Shown here piece after piece: positions 41,597-50,237 of a stretch of 64,000 bases of DNA (positions within the stretch are counted from its first letter, which is position 1; each line of letters opens with the position of its first letter). The position numbers were made by a program, and so were the translations under genes. The DNA is from Marinobacterium_A aestuariivivens. GTDB taxonomy: Bacteria > Pseudomonadota > Gammaproteobacteria > Pseudomonadales > Balneatricaceae. The notes beneath the pieces were generated by a model. That model saw only the letters and a list, made by a program, of their open reading frames with translations, searched no databases and had not been told where the DNA came from. The stretch lies in contig NZ_JBHSWE010000001.1 in assembly GCF_042661465.1 (NCBI RefSeq), positions 2,728,001 through 2,792,000 of the forward strand. The letters are read 5' to 3'.

Positions 41597-41989
41597 TCAG
41601 CCGAGGTATTCCTGGTAGAACTCCAGCATCCCCTCGATGTTCAGGAACAGCGTGCCGATCTCGATCAGTATCGCGTCGGGCCCGGACTCGGCCGAAAGCG
41701 CGCCGAAGGCGACATAGAACTCCTCGGTACCGATGCCGGTGATGCCGATAGTGGTGAGGGGGAACATGTTTTTGTGGGTGCGCAGGATCAGATCGTTGAA
41801 GGTCGCGCGATCGGATACCCGGGACAGCGGGCACAGCAGCGCCTCGACCAGGATCTGTTCGCCGCTGACGGTGACGAAGGCATCGATGCCGTCGTCGTTA
41901 CTGATCAGGATGGTATCGTTTTCCTTCGATGCGGTCAGGTCTTCCTGCGACTCCAGCAGGCTGTACAGGTCGTGCAGACTCCAGGGCAT
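41597..41989 (-). CDS. yjfI: DUF2170 protein (YjfI-like)
   Basis: A 130-aa acidic protein of the DUF2170 family (TILISNDDGIDAFVTVSGEQ, IGITGIGTEEFYVAFGAL). It is the first gene of the operon, followed by yjfJ. Its promoter should lie in the AT-rich 140 bases shared with the divergent DUF6471 gene. Function is unknown. Confidence 0.88.
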   Translation of the reverse strand: MPWSLHDLYSLLESQEDLTASKENDTILISNDDGIDAFVTVSGEQILVEALLCPLSRVSDRATFNDLILRTHKNMFPLTTIGITGIGTEEFYVAFGALSAESGPDAILIEIGTLFLNIEGMLEFYQEYLG

Positions 41990-42132
41990 TGCGCTTTCCT
42001 CGCTTCCTTGGCTCAAGGGCTTGTTCGAAACTAGTAACAATATTCTCGATTGTCAAAGAAAAATATTGTGTGTTAACTATAATTCACAAACTGATGGGGC
42101 TGGCCGGTTGTCCGGCCCCCTGTGAATCTAAC

Positions 42133-42483
42133 ATGTCACCGGTTGCAGAAACTATGAGAGAGGCGTCGACCCGGAGAGTTCAATTTGTCAGCAGCCCGGA
42201 ATGGGCCGCCAGCGTGCGTTTCCTGATCCGCTCCGAGATGCAGAAAAAGGGTGTCGACTACAGCCAGCTCAGCGAGCAGCTGAATGCGATCGGCACACAG
42301 CAGACGCCCGACAACCTGCGCCAGAAGGTGAACAAGGGCATTCTGGGCGCGCAGCTGCTGCTGCAGATCCTCTATGTGCTGAAGGTGCGGCATGTTGGCT
42401 GGGAACTGATCGAGGAGCTGCTGGAGGCGGGGAAAGCGGGGGCTGAACGACGGGGCGTCCTGACGCAAAAGGGGCCGTCGTGA
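42133..42483 (+). CDS. Small DUF6471-like protein
   Basis: A 116-aa protein whose core (ASVRFLIRSEMQKKGVDYSQLSEQLNAIG, cited by RSEMQKKGVDYSQLSEQL) resembles the DUF6471 helix-turn-helix-like proteins. It is divergent from the yjf operon and might regulate it. Start ATG 42133 gives the core with a short N-terminal arm; the frame extends to 41929 through non-coding DNA. A bidirectional terminator follows. Confidence 0.7.
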   Translation: MSPVAETMREASTRRVQFVSSPEWAASVRFLIRSEMQKKGVDYSQLSEQLNAIGTQQTPDNLRQKVNKGILGAQLLLQILYVLKVRHVGWELIEELLEAGKAGAERRGVLTQKGPS

Positions 42484-42496
42484 CGGCCCTTTTTGC
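42465..42496. terminator. Bidirectional terminator
   Basis: GCAAAAGGGGCCGTC and GACGGCCCTTTTTGC form a stem with one mismatch flanked by A- and T-runs. It ends the DUF6471-like gene and possibly the convergent decarboxylase operon. Confidence 0.85.
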
Positions 42497-42609
42497 GTCT
42501 CAGGTCAAGACTCTCCCGCCCTTCGGTGGCGTGCAGTGCATCCGGGCGGCGCCTTGGAGCTTCCGCACGGCCTGCTGCCGCAGGCGGCGGCAGATCGGTT
42601 CGCGGCGGA

Positions 42610-44394
42610 TCAGAAGATGCCGGCTGGCGGCCAGTTCGGATTGTCGGTCTCGTCCTCGCCGACATCGGCATCGAGACCCGCCGCGATCGCCGCCGGGACG
42701 TCGGTTTTGGGCAGCGTCACTTCGACGATAAAGTTGTGCTGCGGATTCTGCCGGATCTCCGCCATCACCGAGGCCAGGTCGTCGGGGCTGCAGACCTTGC
42801 GCCCCGTTCCGCCGAAGACCCCGGCCAGCTTGCTGTAGTTCCAGGCGGGCAGGTCGTTGTAGGGATAGACCTTGTTTTGCAGCGGGTCCGGATAGTCCCG
42901 TTTGCCGCTACCGGTCCTGAACGGGTTGGGGTTGACCAGCTTCTGCTCGATACCGTAGATGCCGTTGGCGAGCACGAAAACCACGGTATTCTGGCCGTAG
43001 GCATGATGGTCCGAGAGCGCCTGGCAGGTCTCGTGGAAAGCGCCATCGCCGACGACCACGACGGCGCGCTTGTCCGGACAGGCGCATTTCACCCCGGTCG
43101 CGGCGGCCACCGAGTAGCCGATGGACAGCCAGGCCGCCTGGGCGACGAAGCCGTTTTGCGCGGCGATCGGGACGCTCTGGGCGCCGATCAGCGGAAAGCC
43201 GGCATCCACGACCAGCACGTCGTCGGGCGTCAGCCAGCCGCCCAGTGCGTCGAAGAAGCTGTCGTAACCCAGTTGCACCGGGCTGGCCAGCGCCTGCACG
43301 GCGGCGGCCCCGCGTACGCGCAGGCCCAGCAGGTGACGGCTGGCAGCATGCTGTTCGAGGGCCTCGGTCAGCTTCCCGATAAAGGGCCCCAGCGCGACCC
43401 CGGGGTAGAAGCCGGCGCCGGCAAACAGGCTGTTCTGGCAGGCCAGCAGGGTTCTGTCGCCGCGGATGTTCTGGTTGCCGGTATCCTTGCCGATGGTATT
43501 GGCGCCGATGCCGAGCAGCACGCCGTCCGCGCCGATCAGTTCGTCGATCTCCTCCGTCGTCAGGGTATGGCAGCCCTCGAAGAACGGATGCCGTTCCGAC
43601 AGCACCGATTTGCTCCAGGCGCTGGTGACGAAGTGGATCGGCTGCTCCGGGCGCCCCAGGGTCCGGTTCAGGACATCCATCAGGCGGGCGAAGCTGTCCT
43701 GCAAGCCGTAGCGCTGCAGTTCGATACCGGCCCAGACGATCGCCTTTTTCGCATCGACCAGCTTGTCGAGCGTCGCCGCGACCGCGGCATCGACCTCGCT
43801 GACCGTGACGATGTCGTCCCGTCCGGAACTCAGGGTGCCGACCGGCGCCAGGCAGGGCGCGCGCCAGACGTCCTCGCAGATCTCCAGGTAGCCGGGCCTG
43901 TGCTCCGTCAGCATGGCGGTCAGCACCGAGTCGATCTGGTGGGTTGCCTGGCGGGCGTTGGTGACGCGCTCCGCCGCGGCCGTGATCGGGCGGAACATGT
44001 TGATGTCGACGAACTGATAGCCGGTGGTGTGGGAGTAGAGCAGCCCGGTGTGCTTCTCGATGCTGTCCTCCTTGTTGGTCGGCGCACCGTTGATCAGCAG
44101 CACCGGTACCTGTTCGACGAAGGAACCGGCGATGCAGTTGAGCATGCTGAAGGCGCCCACGCTGTAGGTCACGTAGGCAGCGGCGAATCCCGTCAGCCGG
44201 CCGTAGGCGTCGGCGGCATAACCGGCGCAGAACTCGTTGGCATTGCCCGAGATGCGTATCGGCGAGTTGTCGTCGGCCAGAATGGTATCGAGCAGCGGCG
44301 CGGTATAGTTGCCGGCGACGCCGAACATCTGCTTCAGCCCCAGCTGCTCGAGCCTGAGCTTGAGGTACCGGGCGACCGTGATTGTCTGTTCCAT
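42610..44394 (-). CDS. TPP-dependent 2-keto-acid decarboxylase (PDC/IPDC family)
   Basis: A 594-aa member of the pyruvate/indolepyruvate/phenylpyruvate decarboxylase family. Landmarks: TPP-activating Glu in ISGNANEFCAGYAADAYGR, His pair in SIEKHTGLLYSHTT, and the Mg/TPP motif GDGAFHETCQALSDHHAYG ending in VLANGIYGIEQ, where the usual NN is NG. It decarboxylates a 2-keto acid to an aldehyde. It is the third gene of an operon with a flavin amine oxidase, so the keto acid is probably that oxidase's product. Spacing to the preceding gene is 9 bases. Confidence 0.9.
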   Translation of the reverse strand: MEQTITVARYLKLRLEQLGLKQMFGVAGNYTAPLLDTILADDNSPIRISGNANEFCAGYAADAYGRLTGFAAAYVTYSVGAFSMLNCIAGSFVEQVPVLLINGAPTNKEDSIEKHTGLLYSHTTGYQFVDINMFRPITAAAERVTNARQATHQIDSVLTAMLTEHRPGYLEICEDVWRAPCLAPVGTLSSGRDDIVTVSEVDAAVAATLDKLVDAKKAIVWAGIELQRYGLQDSFARLMDVLNRTLGRPEQPIHFVTSAWSKSVLSERHPFFEGCHTLTTEEIDELIGADGVLLGIGANTIGKDTGNQNIRGDRTLLACQNSLFAGAGFYPGVALGPFIGKLTEALEQHAASRHLLGLRVRGAAAVQALASPVQLGYDSFFDALGGWLTPDDVLVVDAGFPLIGAQSVPIAAQNGFVAQAAWLSIGYSVAAATGVKCACPDKRAVVVVGDGAFHETCQALSDHHAYGQNTVVFVLANGIYGIEQKLVNPNPFRTGSGKRDYPDPLQNKVYPYNDLPAWNYSKLAGVFGGTGRKVCSPDDLASVMAEIRQNPQHNFIVEVTLPKTDVPAAIAAGLDADVGEDETDNPNWPPAGIF

Positions 44395-44403
44395 CCTCGG
44401 CTC

Positions 44404-45375
44404 CTATTGCTTGACCAGGGTGTTGATGGTGACGTGGGGCCAGGTGATCAGGTTGCCCGGATCGTCCTGGCCGAACTTGAGATGGAACACCAGGTCGATG
44501 ATCTGGGTGTACTGCAGCTGGTCGAACTCCTGGCCCGTTTTGGTGTTGCGGACCTTTTCCAGCCAGAACACCGCCTGCATCCGGGTCGCGTTGGCGTGGC
44601 GGACGATGAACGGGATGTTGTTGATCGCCCCGGCATTACCGGAGTCCAGCGCCAGCGTCCGGGTCTGCAGGATCTCGAAACCCTCGCCGGCCTGCAGCTC
44701 CAGGTCTTTCCTCAGGGTCGCGTTCGGGTTGCGGATATTGATATCCGGGTTCGGCACCAGGTAAGGGTCAAGATAGCCGAGCGGGGCATTCTGGCCGATA
44801 TCCGGTGGCACGCTGGAAATGTCCGGGATGTTCGGGGCGCCCTTGTCGACGAACGGTGGCTTGCTCAACAGCAGGATGGAGTCCCCGTGGGGAATGGTGC
44901 CGCTGCGACCGACATTGAACTCGGGAAGGGGCTGCGTCTGGTTGTCGTTGTCCAGGATCGCGGACAGGTTCATGAACATGCCGTTCTCGACGTGCAGCGC
45001 TTCGCCGCTGTCCTTGTTGAACACCCGCTGCTGGTATTCCAGCGCCGCCACGAACTGGTCGACGCTGCCGCCCCGGTTGCGGGCCGGGGCGCCGGCATTG
45101 TGCACGCTCAGGGTTTCGGCATAGGGGATGACCAGCAGCCTGAAGTCGCCCTGGCTCTGCGGCGTCGAGCCCCGGGACGGCAGGGCGATCAGGTTCCAGC
45201 CCTTGTTGCCGAACCAGTCGCCTTCGAGGTCGTTGAAGAAAAGCGTCGTCTCCTGCGCGGCGGTGCGTTTCCCGGCCGGGGCCTTTTCCAGCAGCTCCTG
45301 TGCCGGATCCTGGTGCAGCAGTTTGCTCGAGATGCCGCCAAGGCGCTGAAAATCGTTGATATCGAACTTTTTCAT
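44404..45375 (-). CDS. Unrecognised protein in the amine-oxidase operon
   Basis: A 323-aa soluble protein without a family I can name with confidence. Visible pieces are MKKFDINDFQRLGG, LFFNDLEGDWFGNKGWNLIA, SGTIPHGDSILLLSKPPFVD, and a C-terminal set of beta-rich segments (MQAVFWLEKVRN, IDLVFHLKFGQ, ITWPHVTINTL). The Gly/Trp-rich strand region recalls small ligand- or heme-binding beta-barrels, but this is a guess. ATG 45375 follows the oxidase stop codon by 10 bases. It has no signal peptide. Confidence 0.8.
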   Translation of the reverse strand: MKKFDINDFQRLGGISSKLLHQDPAQELLEKAPAGKRTAAQETTLFFNDLEGDWFGNKGWNLIALPSRGSTPQSQGDFRLLVIPYAETLSVHNAGAPARNRGGSVDQFVAALEYQQRVFNKDSGEALHVENGMFMNLSAILDNDNQTQPLPEFNVGRSGTIPHGDSILLLSKPPFVDKGAPNIPDISSVPPDIGQNAPLGYLDPYLVPNPDINIRNPNATLRKDLELQAGEGFEILQTRTLALDSGNAGAINNIPFIVRHANATRMQAVFWLEKVRNTKTGQEFDQLQYTQIIDLVFHLKFGQDDPGNLITWPHVTINTLVKQ

Positions 45376-45385
45376 GGCCGGCTTC

Positions 45386-47350
45386 CTATTCCTGGTCGAA
45401 GTAGCTGAGGTCGGTGGCACCCACCAGGCACTCGGCATCGGCGACGGGCTCCCGGCGCTCGCTGAGCGGGCGCTGCCCCGGGTCGAATCCGGGATCGATA
45501 TATTCCTTGATCAGGACAGCTGCCCGCTTGCGGTACGATGCCTTGACGGCGTCGGAAGGCGACTGGCCGCTTTGTTCCTCGTAGACCTGGCTGACCGGCG
45601 CGAGGCCGAAGCCCTTCTCCAGCACCCGGTTGGCCGAGCGCAGCGCCCCTTCGACCCAGCCCTGGTAGTCGGAGAAGGCTTCGCCGCAGCAGTAGATGTT
45701 CGGGATGGGTTCGCTGAGGAATTCCATCACCTCCCGGTCGTCGGCTTCCACGGCCCACTGGTGGACGCCAAAGCCGAACTCCTGGCTGTCGTCGACGTTG
45801 AACCGGGTCGTGCCGCTCCAGATGCGGGCGCTGGTCAGGATCGGCTCGGGTACATAGTGGGTATTGAAGAGCTCCCTGAAGTAATGGGTGGCGCGCGCGA
45901 CCACGGACTGCGACGCCGCATACAGCGTCTGCGGGTTGCGTTCGCTGTACTCGCGCTGCAACGGCGAGTCGAAACGTTCGCCGTTGTTTTGCAGCGTCTG
46001 CCAGTAGTTGATGTTCAGGTAGTCGCAGTAGATGGTCAGCGCCGCGGGTTTGCGATACCGGGACTGGTTGATCGTTTCAAGCTTGTCCGCGACCTCGGGC
46101 GAGGGTTTCTTGTCGTTGTTGCGCAGCCAGTCGCCGTATTCCAGGGCGGCGAAGCTGGGCTGATCGATGGCATAGAAGGGGTAGACGGAACCCAGCGGCG
46201 AGTCGGAAAAGTTGGGACCGAACGCCACTTCGGGCTGGCCGCTCATCTTGTTGCCCCACCAGGCTTTGTCGTAGTAGAGGTTGATCTTCAGCAGCGGCTG
46301 GTTGGTTGCCGTCTGCAGGCTGTCCCAGAGTTTTTCCGATTGCTCCGTCGGCAGCTCGTTGAGCAGGTTGGAGCCGACGAACAGTTTTTCCAGCGCCAGG
46401 CGGGGCAGGCCCAGCACGATCTTGTTGGCGGTCATTTCGCCGTAACGCACCCGGTTGCGGGGATCGATGATCTGGTATTTCAGGCGGTAGCCCTGTCCCG
46501 GCTCCGGCCGGTGGATGCTCAGCAGCTGGGTCTTGAGATAGATGCGCTCCTTGCCGATCCGCTTGACCAGCGCATTGGGCAGCGTGCTGAAGCCGTTTTC
46601 CAGGGTGCGGAACTGCGGATCGGCGGGAAACTCCTCCAGCAGCTGGTAGGCGACGCCGGCGTTCATCTGGGACAGGAAGGTGCCGTTGAAGCCGGAGGCC
46701 CGGTACAGCATGGTGATGCACTCGGTGGAGTAGCCCATATCGCTGAACAGGTTCCAGAGCGTCCAGTCCTTCATCAGGATGCCCTTCCACTGGCAGTCCA
46801 GGCGGAACCGCTGCCAGAACTCGGGGCCCCGCTGCTCCGGCCTCTCGGTGAATTCCGGATTCGCTTCGAGGATGCGGTTGAAGACGGTGTTGATGATGGC
46901 GTTCGGGCTCATGCCCTGTTCGGCCGGCGCCAGGTTGTAGAGCTCGGACCAGATGGCGAAGTCGTCCTCGGCCGCGATGGCGTTGTTGAAGCTGTGGCCG
47001 CGGAACAGCAGGCGGTTGTTGCCGCCGCTGTTCATCGGGAAGGGCACGATCTGCTCATCGATGTTCAGCAGCATGAACAGACTCATCAGGTTGTCCATCT
47101 GGTCGAAGGTGAAGCGCATGCCGCCCTCCTCTTCCTTCACCTCGGCGTCGCCGATGGTCACGACGTCTGAATCGAGACGTCCGCCGGTGCGGTTCGACTT
47201 GTCGATGATCAGTACGTCCGCGTTGGGGTCGTCCTCGAGAAGGCGCCAGGTCGTGTACAGCCCCGCCATGCCGGCACCGACCACCAGGGTGTCGGTATGA
47301 GAGGGCATCGGGTTGCGGTGGAGGAGGTCGTGCAGCGTGAGATGGGCCAT
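45386..47350 (-). CDS. Flavin amine oxidase / L-amino-acid-oxidase-like protein
   Basis: A 654-aa FAD enzyme of the monoamine oxidase/L-amino-acid oxidase superfamily. The N-terminal dinucleotide fold is TLVVGAGMAGLYTTWRLLED with an RTGGRLDS motif; the C-terminal FAD motif is IYCCGEAFSDYQGWVEGALR. No signal peptide is seen. It is the first gene of a three-gene operon ending in a keto-acid decarboxylase, so oxidative deamination of an amino acid followed by decarboxylation is the obvious reading. ATG 47350 is preceded by AAGGAG. The substrate is unknown. Confidence 0.9.
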   Translation of the reverse strand: MAHLTLHDLLHRNPMPSHTDTLVVGAGMAGLYTTWRLLEDDPNADVLIIDKSNRTGGRLDSDVVTIGDAEVKEEEGGMRFTFDQMDNLMSLFMLLNIDEQIVPFPMNSGGNNRLLFRGHSFNNAIAAEDDFAIWSELYNLAPAEQGMSPNAIINTVFNRILEANPEFTERPEQRGPEFWQRFRLDCQWKGILMKDWTLWNLFSDMGYSTECITMLYRASGFNGTFLSQMNAGVAYQLLEEFPADPQFRTLENGFSTLPNALVKRIGKERIYLKTQLLSIHRPEPGQGYRLKYQIIDPRNRVRYGEMTANKIVLGLPRLALEKLFVGSNLLNELPTEQSEKLWDSLQTATNQPLLKINLYYDKAWWGNKMSGQPEVAFGPNFSDSPLGSVYPFYAIDQPSFAALEYGDWLRNNDKKPSPEVADKLETINQSRYRKPAALTIYCDYLNINYWQTLQNNGERFDSPLQREYSERNPQTLYAASQSVVARATHYFRELFNTHYVPEPILTSARIWSGTTRFNVDDSQEFGFGVHQWAVEADDREVMEFLSEPIPNIYCCGEAFSDYQGWVEGALRSANRVLEKGFGLAPVSQVYEEQSGQSPSDAVKASYRKRAAVLIKEYIDPGFDPGQRPLSERREPVADAECLVGATDLSYFDQE

Positions 47351-48071
47351 GGATAAACTCCTTTTTTATAGTTCAGGCCTTGCTCTGAAAAACGTTAATC
47401 TCGCCGTCAATCATGGGGCCGAGCGCGCCATCGGAAATACCGGTTTTCCGGGGACTGTATTGAGAGCACGGCGGGACGGGCCATGGTGTCGAAAGCGGAC
47501 CACGGCCTATCCGTACGCTATCAGGAGGAGGGATATCCATTGATCGTGGAGCAATAGTGGCGGCCTCTCCCTGGACGCTACACAGGTATAGGTGGAAGAT
47601 CCGATAAATTCAAACGGCTGTTTATATCAAACAGCTATATAAACGACCTCGGAACGGGTATCGGTAATTTATCGGAAAAACAAGAAAAACAGAGCGCGAA
47701 AAATATAGTGGGCTTGCCGATGCTATTCAGCTGAAGGTTACCCCTCTTCAGGTCATTGCGTACCGCGTATCAGTTGCCGCTAGACAGAAGCTTTCGGCAG
47801 GAACCCTTCATATTTCCGGGTAGCAGATACTGCCTGCCGGGTACAAGCGCTTTGGCTGGTCGGTATGTGCCCCTAGCGGACATGCACGCATCGCCGTAAC
47901 GGGGTGCTCAGTTCTTACTGGCATCAGGACCTGAAATAGTACAATATCAAGGCATTAGGAGCTGAAGGTTGTCGGATACTGCGGGCAGCCTTGCAACGAA
48001 CGCGCATGCGCATTATTAAAATCTTATGAATTCACGCTGATTTTTGGATTACTGAGTGATAAACTAACTTT
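47351..48071. other. Non-coding, increasingly AT-rich region
   Basis: About 720 bases between the amine-oxidase operon and the structured RNA. It should contain the promoters of both. Base composition changes from GC-rich to AT-rich near 47,560, which I take as the left edge of the accessory island. No gene, transposase or clear direct repeat is visible. Confidence 0.6.
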
Positions 48072-48215
48072 GTCCTAGGGTGTGCCAGCTTAGGCTGTCC
48101 ACTCACTTGTGAGTGCAACTAATATTGAAGAGATTCGTCTCTTAGCCCTCGTGGCTAGCCCTTTATTGGGTGTTAACTCTATGTAACTCAATGACACCCT
48201 AGGACGCCTTTTTTT
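48072..48215 (+). ncRNA. Structured RNA closed by a 12-bp stem, upstream of SLATT-RT
   Basis: GTCCTAGGGTGT (48072-48083) pairs perfectly with ACACCCTAGGAC (48194-48205), followed by seven T. Inside are at least four more hairpins: CAGC/GCTG (48086-48097), CACTCAC/GTGAGTG (48100-48115), AAGAGA-TTCG-TCTCTT (48128-48143), TAGCC/GGCTA (48143-48157), plus a weaker one (48165-48192). There is no reading frame. The layout recalls the leader RNAs that serve as template or cofactor for retron and DRT reverse transcriptases. The SLATT start codon lies 10 bases past the T-tract. Function is inferred. Confidence 0.7.
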
Positions 48216-48225
48216 GGGGGGGTGA

Positions 48226-48828
48226 ATGGCATTTTCAGACAATGTCTGGTGGACGAGAAAAGCAAGAATTCAGAGCGAAAAACGTCTGCTATCTAATGCT
48301 TTTCAAGCCCAAGCTCTATTGCTTTGGTATTCCTTTTTCAGCGTGTCTTCGGCTGTTTATTATCTAAACTTAGGTGAGACCACTTCTAATCCGGAGTTTA
48401 GTGGAATAGCTTGGGTGGTTTTCTCAGTCCTTGTGCTATGTATTTCGGGTTTCATTAATGGTCTTTCATTTAAAGAAAGAGCGAGCCTGATAAAAGAATG
48501 TTATGAAACGTTGAGTGGACTCTATCATAAGTCCAAGCATAGCAATGCTGATTTCGCCAAATTAAGCTCTGAATATGATCAGATTTTAGGTGTGTGTGAA
48601 AACCATACGGACAGAGACTATTATTTAGCTTTGTGCATTGAGCACGTTACTAAACATGGCAAGGTGGATGCAACTACGGGATTTAAAAATGGTTTGGACA
48701 GATGTCCGACATGGTACCACTGGTTATTTCTCGCGTACTGGTATGTACGTCGCTGGCTGATGCTTATATTCCTATACCTGTTGCCCATTCTAATTTTTAC
48801 TGTTTTGGAATATCCAAGTGACCGTTAG
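48226..48828 (+). CDS. SLATT-domain membrane protein (SLATT_5-like), putative effector
   Basis: A 200-aa membrane protein: N-terminal amphipathic segment, two close membrane helices (about 30-48 and 60-80), a cytoplasmic helical part (82-160, YHKSKHSNADFAKLSSEYDQ), and a third hydrophobic segment near the C-terminus (164-193, WYHWLFLAYWYVRRWLML). This matches SLATT proteins, predicted pore-forming effectors of bacterial conflict systems; one SLATT family is known to co-occur with reverse transcriptases. The ATG is preceded by a run of seven G directly after the RNA's T-tract. The stop codon overlaps the RT start by 11 bases. Codon use is AT-rich. Confidence 0.8.
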   Translation: MAFSDNVWWTRKARIQSEKRLLSNAFQAQALLLWYSFFSVSSAVYYLNLGETTSNPEFSGIAWVVFSVLVLCISGFINGLSFKERASLIKECYETLSGLYHKSKHSNADFAKLSSEYDQILGVCENHTDRDYYLALCIEHVTKHGKVDATTGFKNGLDRCPTWYHWLFLAYWYVRRWLMLIFLYLLPILIFTVLEYPSDR

Positions 48829-50151
48829 TGATATATTTTTACAGCATTTCTCGATTGAGAAACTGAAGGAAACGTTTTCTGATCATATTGTCTATTCGAG
48901 GGCTACAGGGATAGACAATCTAGATCAATATGCGTTTAGGTCTCAATTGGATGAGCAAGTTGAAATCCTAAATAGAAAGGCTATAGCTGGTAACTATAGG
49001 TTCACAAAGTATAAGCTAAAACTTGTAAGCAAGGGACGGAATAAAGTTCCAAGGGAGATCTCTATCCCAACGGTACGTGATCGTATAGCTTTACGTTCAT
49101 TGTGTAACTTTCTTACTGAAATATATCAAGATAGCATTGAGTTTGAGCTGCCCCAAAATATCGTTAAGAAAGTTAAAAACGATTTAAATCACGGACAGTA
49201 TGATGCGTGCATAAAACTTGATGTAACGAATTTTTATCCGTCGATAAAACATAAAGAACTGCTCTCTCGCTTAGGTAGAAAGATTCGGGTACCTAGCATA
49301 AAAAATATAATATTATCTGCGATTTCGTCACCAACCGTTAGTGCTTCAAAATCCTCTGACCTGCCATCTTCAAGAGGAGTCCCACAAGGGCTTGCTGTCT
49401 CTAATATTTTAGCGGCAATATATTTATCAAACATTGATAATCATCTTAGTTCGATGCACTCTATTAAATACTATCGATATGTTGATGATGTGTTGATTTT
49501 CTGCAATTTATGTGAAGCAATAGAAATTGCAGAGCAAGTTATTAAGATGTTCAGGAAGATTGGATTAAAAGTCCATGATCCAATCAAAGCCCCCGAAAAA
49601 TCTAGCATTGGCCCTATAGTCAACGGCTTTGACTACTTGGGATACCAATTTACTAGCAATAAGGTTACCGCCAGAATTGGGTCGGTAGAGCGTTTAAAAC
49701 ATTCACTGGTATCAATCTTTACGAGTTACAAGTATTCTAAGCAAAAAAGTGAGTCGTTCTTGTTGTGGAGGTTAGACCTTCGGATTACTGGTTGCATTTA
49801 TGAGAACAAGAGCAAGGGCTGGCTTTTTTCTTTGCAGAAATTAATGATGAAAGTCTTTTGCATGCGCTGGATCATTATGTCATGAAGCTAACAAAAAGAT
49901 TTGACGTTAAAGTCACCCCCAAAAAATTTGTGAGAGCTTTCAAGGAGTTGAGCCATAGAAAATATGAAACAAACTATATTCCAAATTTCGATGGTTACAA
50001 TTTAGAGCAGAAGAAGGCTGTGCTTGTTGATTATTTCGGGCTAGTAATAGATAAGTACGAAGATAATGAGATAGAGTTTGAGTTCAGAAAGCGCATGAGC
50101 AAGCAGGTTAAGGATTTGCAAGTAGACGTAATGGACTTTTCTTATTCGTAG
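48818..50151 (+). CDS. Reverse transcriptase, UG/DRT-like (frameshift near the C-terminus)
   Basis: An RNA-directed DNA polymerase with all core motifs: ISIPTVRDRI (RT1, 81-90), motif A KLDVTNFYPSIKH (133-145, Asp135), motif B RGVPQGLAVSNILA (186-199), motif C YRYVDDVLIF (219-228, Asp223/224), and FDYLGYQF (271-278). There is no maturase or endonuclease domain. It starts at GTG 48818 inside the SLATT gene. The frame is lost at six T (49824-49829); a seventh gives GWLFFFAEINDESLLHALD and a further ~100 residues (YIPNFDGYNLEQKK) to the stop at 50151. The intact product would be about 444 aa. Sequence pattern fits stand-alone defence RTs better than group II introns. Confidence 0.9.
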
Positions 50152-50159
50152 CATGGTTG

Positions 50160-50222
50160 CTATATGCCAATAATTGGTATATAGCGTTTGCAGGGTGCCG
50201 GGAACCTGAAGCGAGCGTTAGG
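50160..50222. other. Hairpin and attC-like end after the RT gene
   Basis: CTATATGCCAA and TTGGTATATAG (50160-50184) pair with one wobble around TAA. The following segment ends in GAGCGTTAGG (50213-50222), similar to an attC 3' core. The next gene begins 15 bases later. The 5' core of an attC is not recognisable, so this is weak evidence for a recombination site; a terminator is the alternative. Confidence 0.4.
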
Positions 50223-50237
50223 GCTGAGAATCGAACC

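Noticed and set aside
42493..45408. 971-aa plus-strand open frame
   Set aside because: It is antisense to the decarboxylase and the 323-aa gene; long antisense frames are common at this GC content.
47313..47543. 76-aa open frame beside the amine oxidase start
   Set aside because: It overlaps the oxidase 5' end and its promoter region on the opposite strand; no similarity.
48818..50151. Group II intron, DGR or classical retron RT
   Set aside because: No maturase/HNH domain or intron ribozyme features, no template/variable repeats, and motif C is YVDD with motif B RGVPQGLAVSNILA, not the retron-type pattern. A retron-like mechanism is not excluded, only the classical label.
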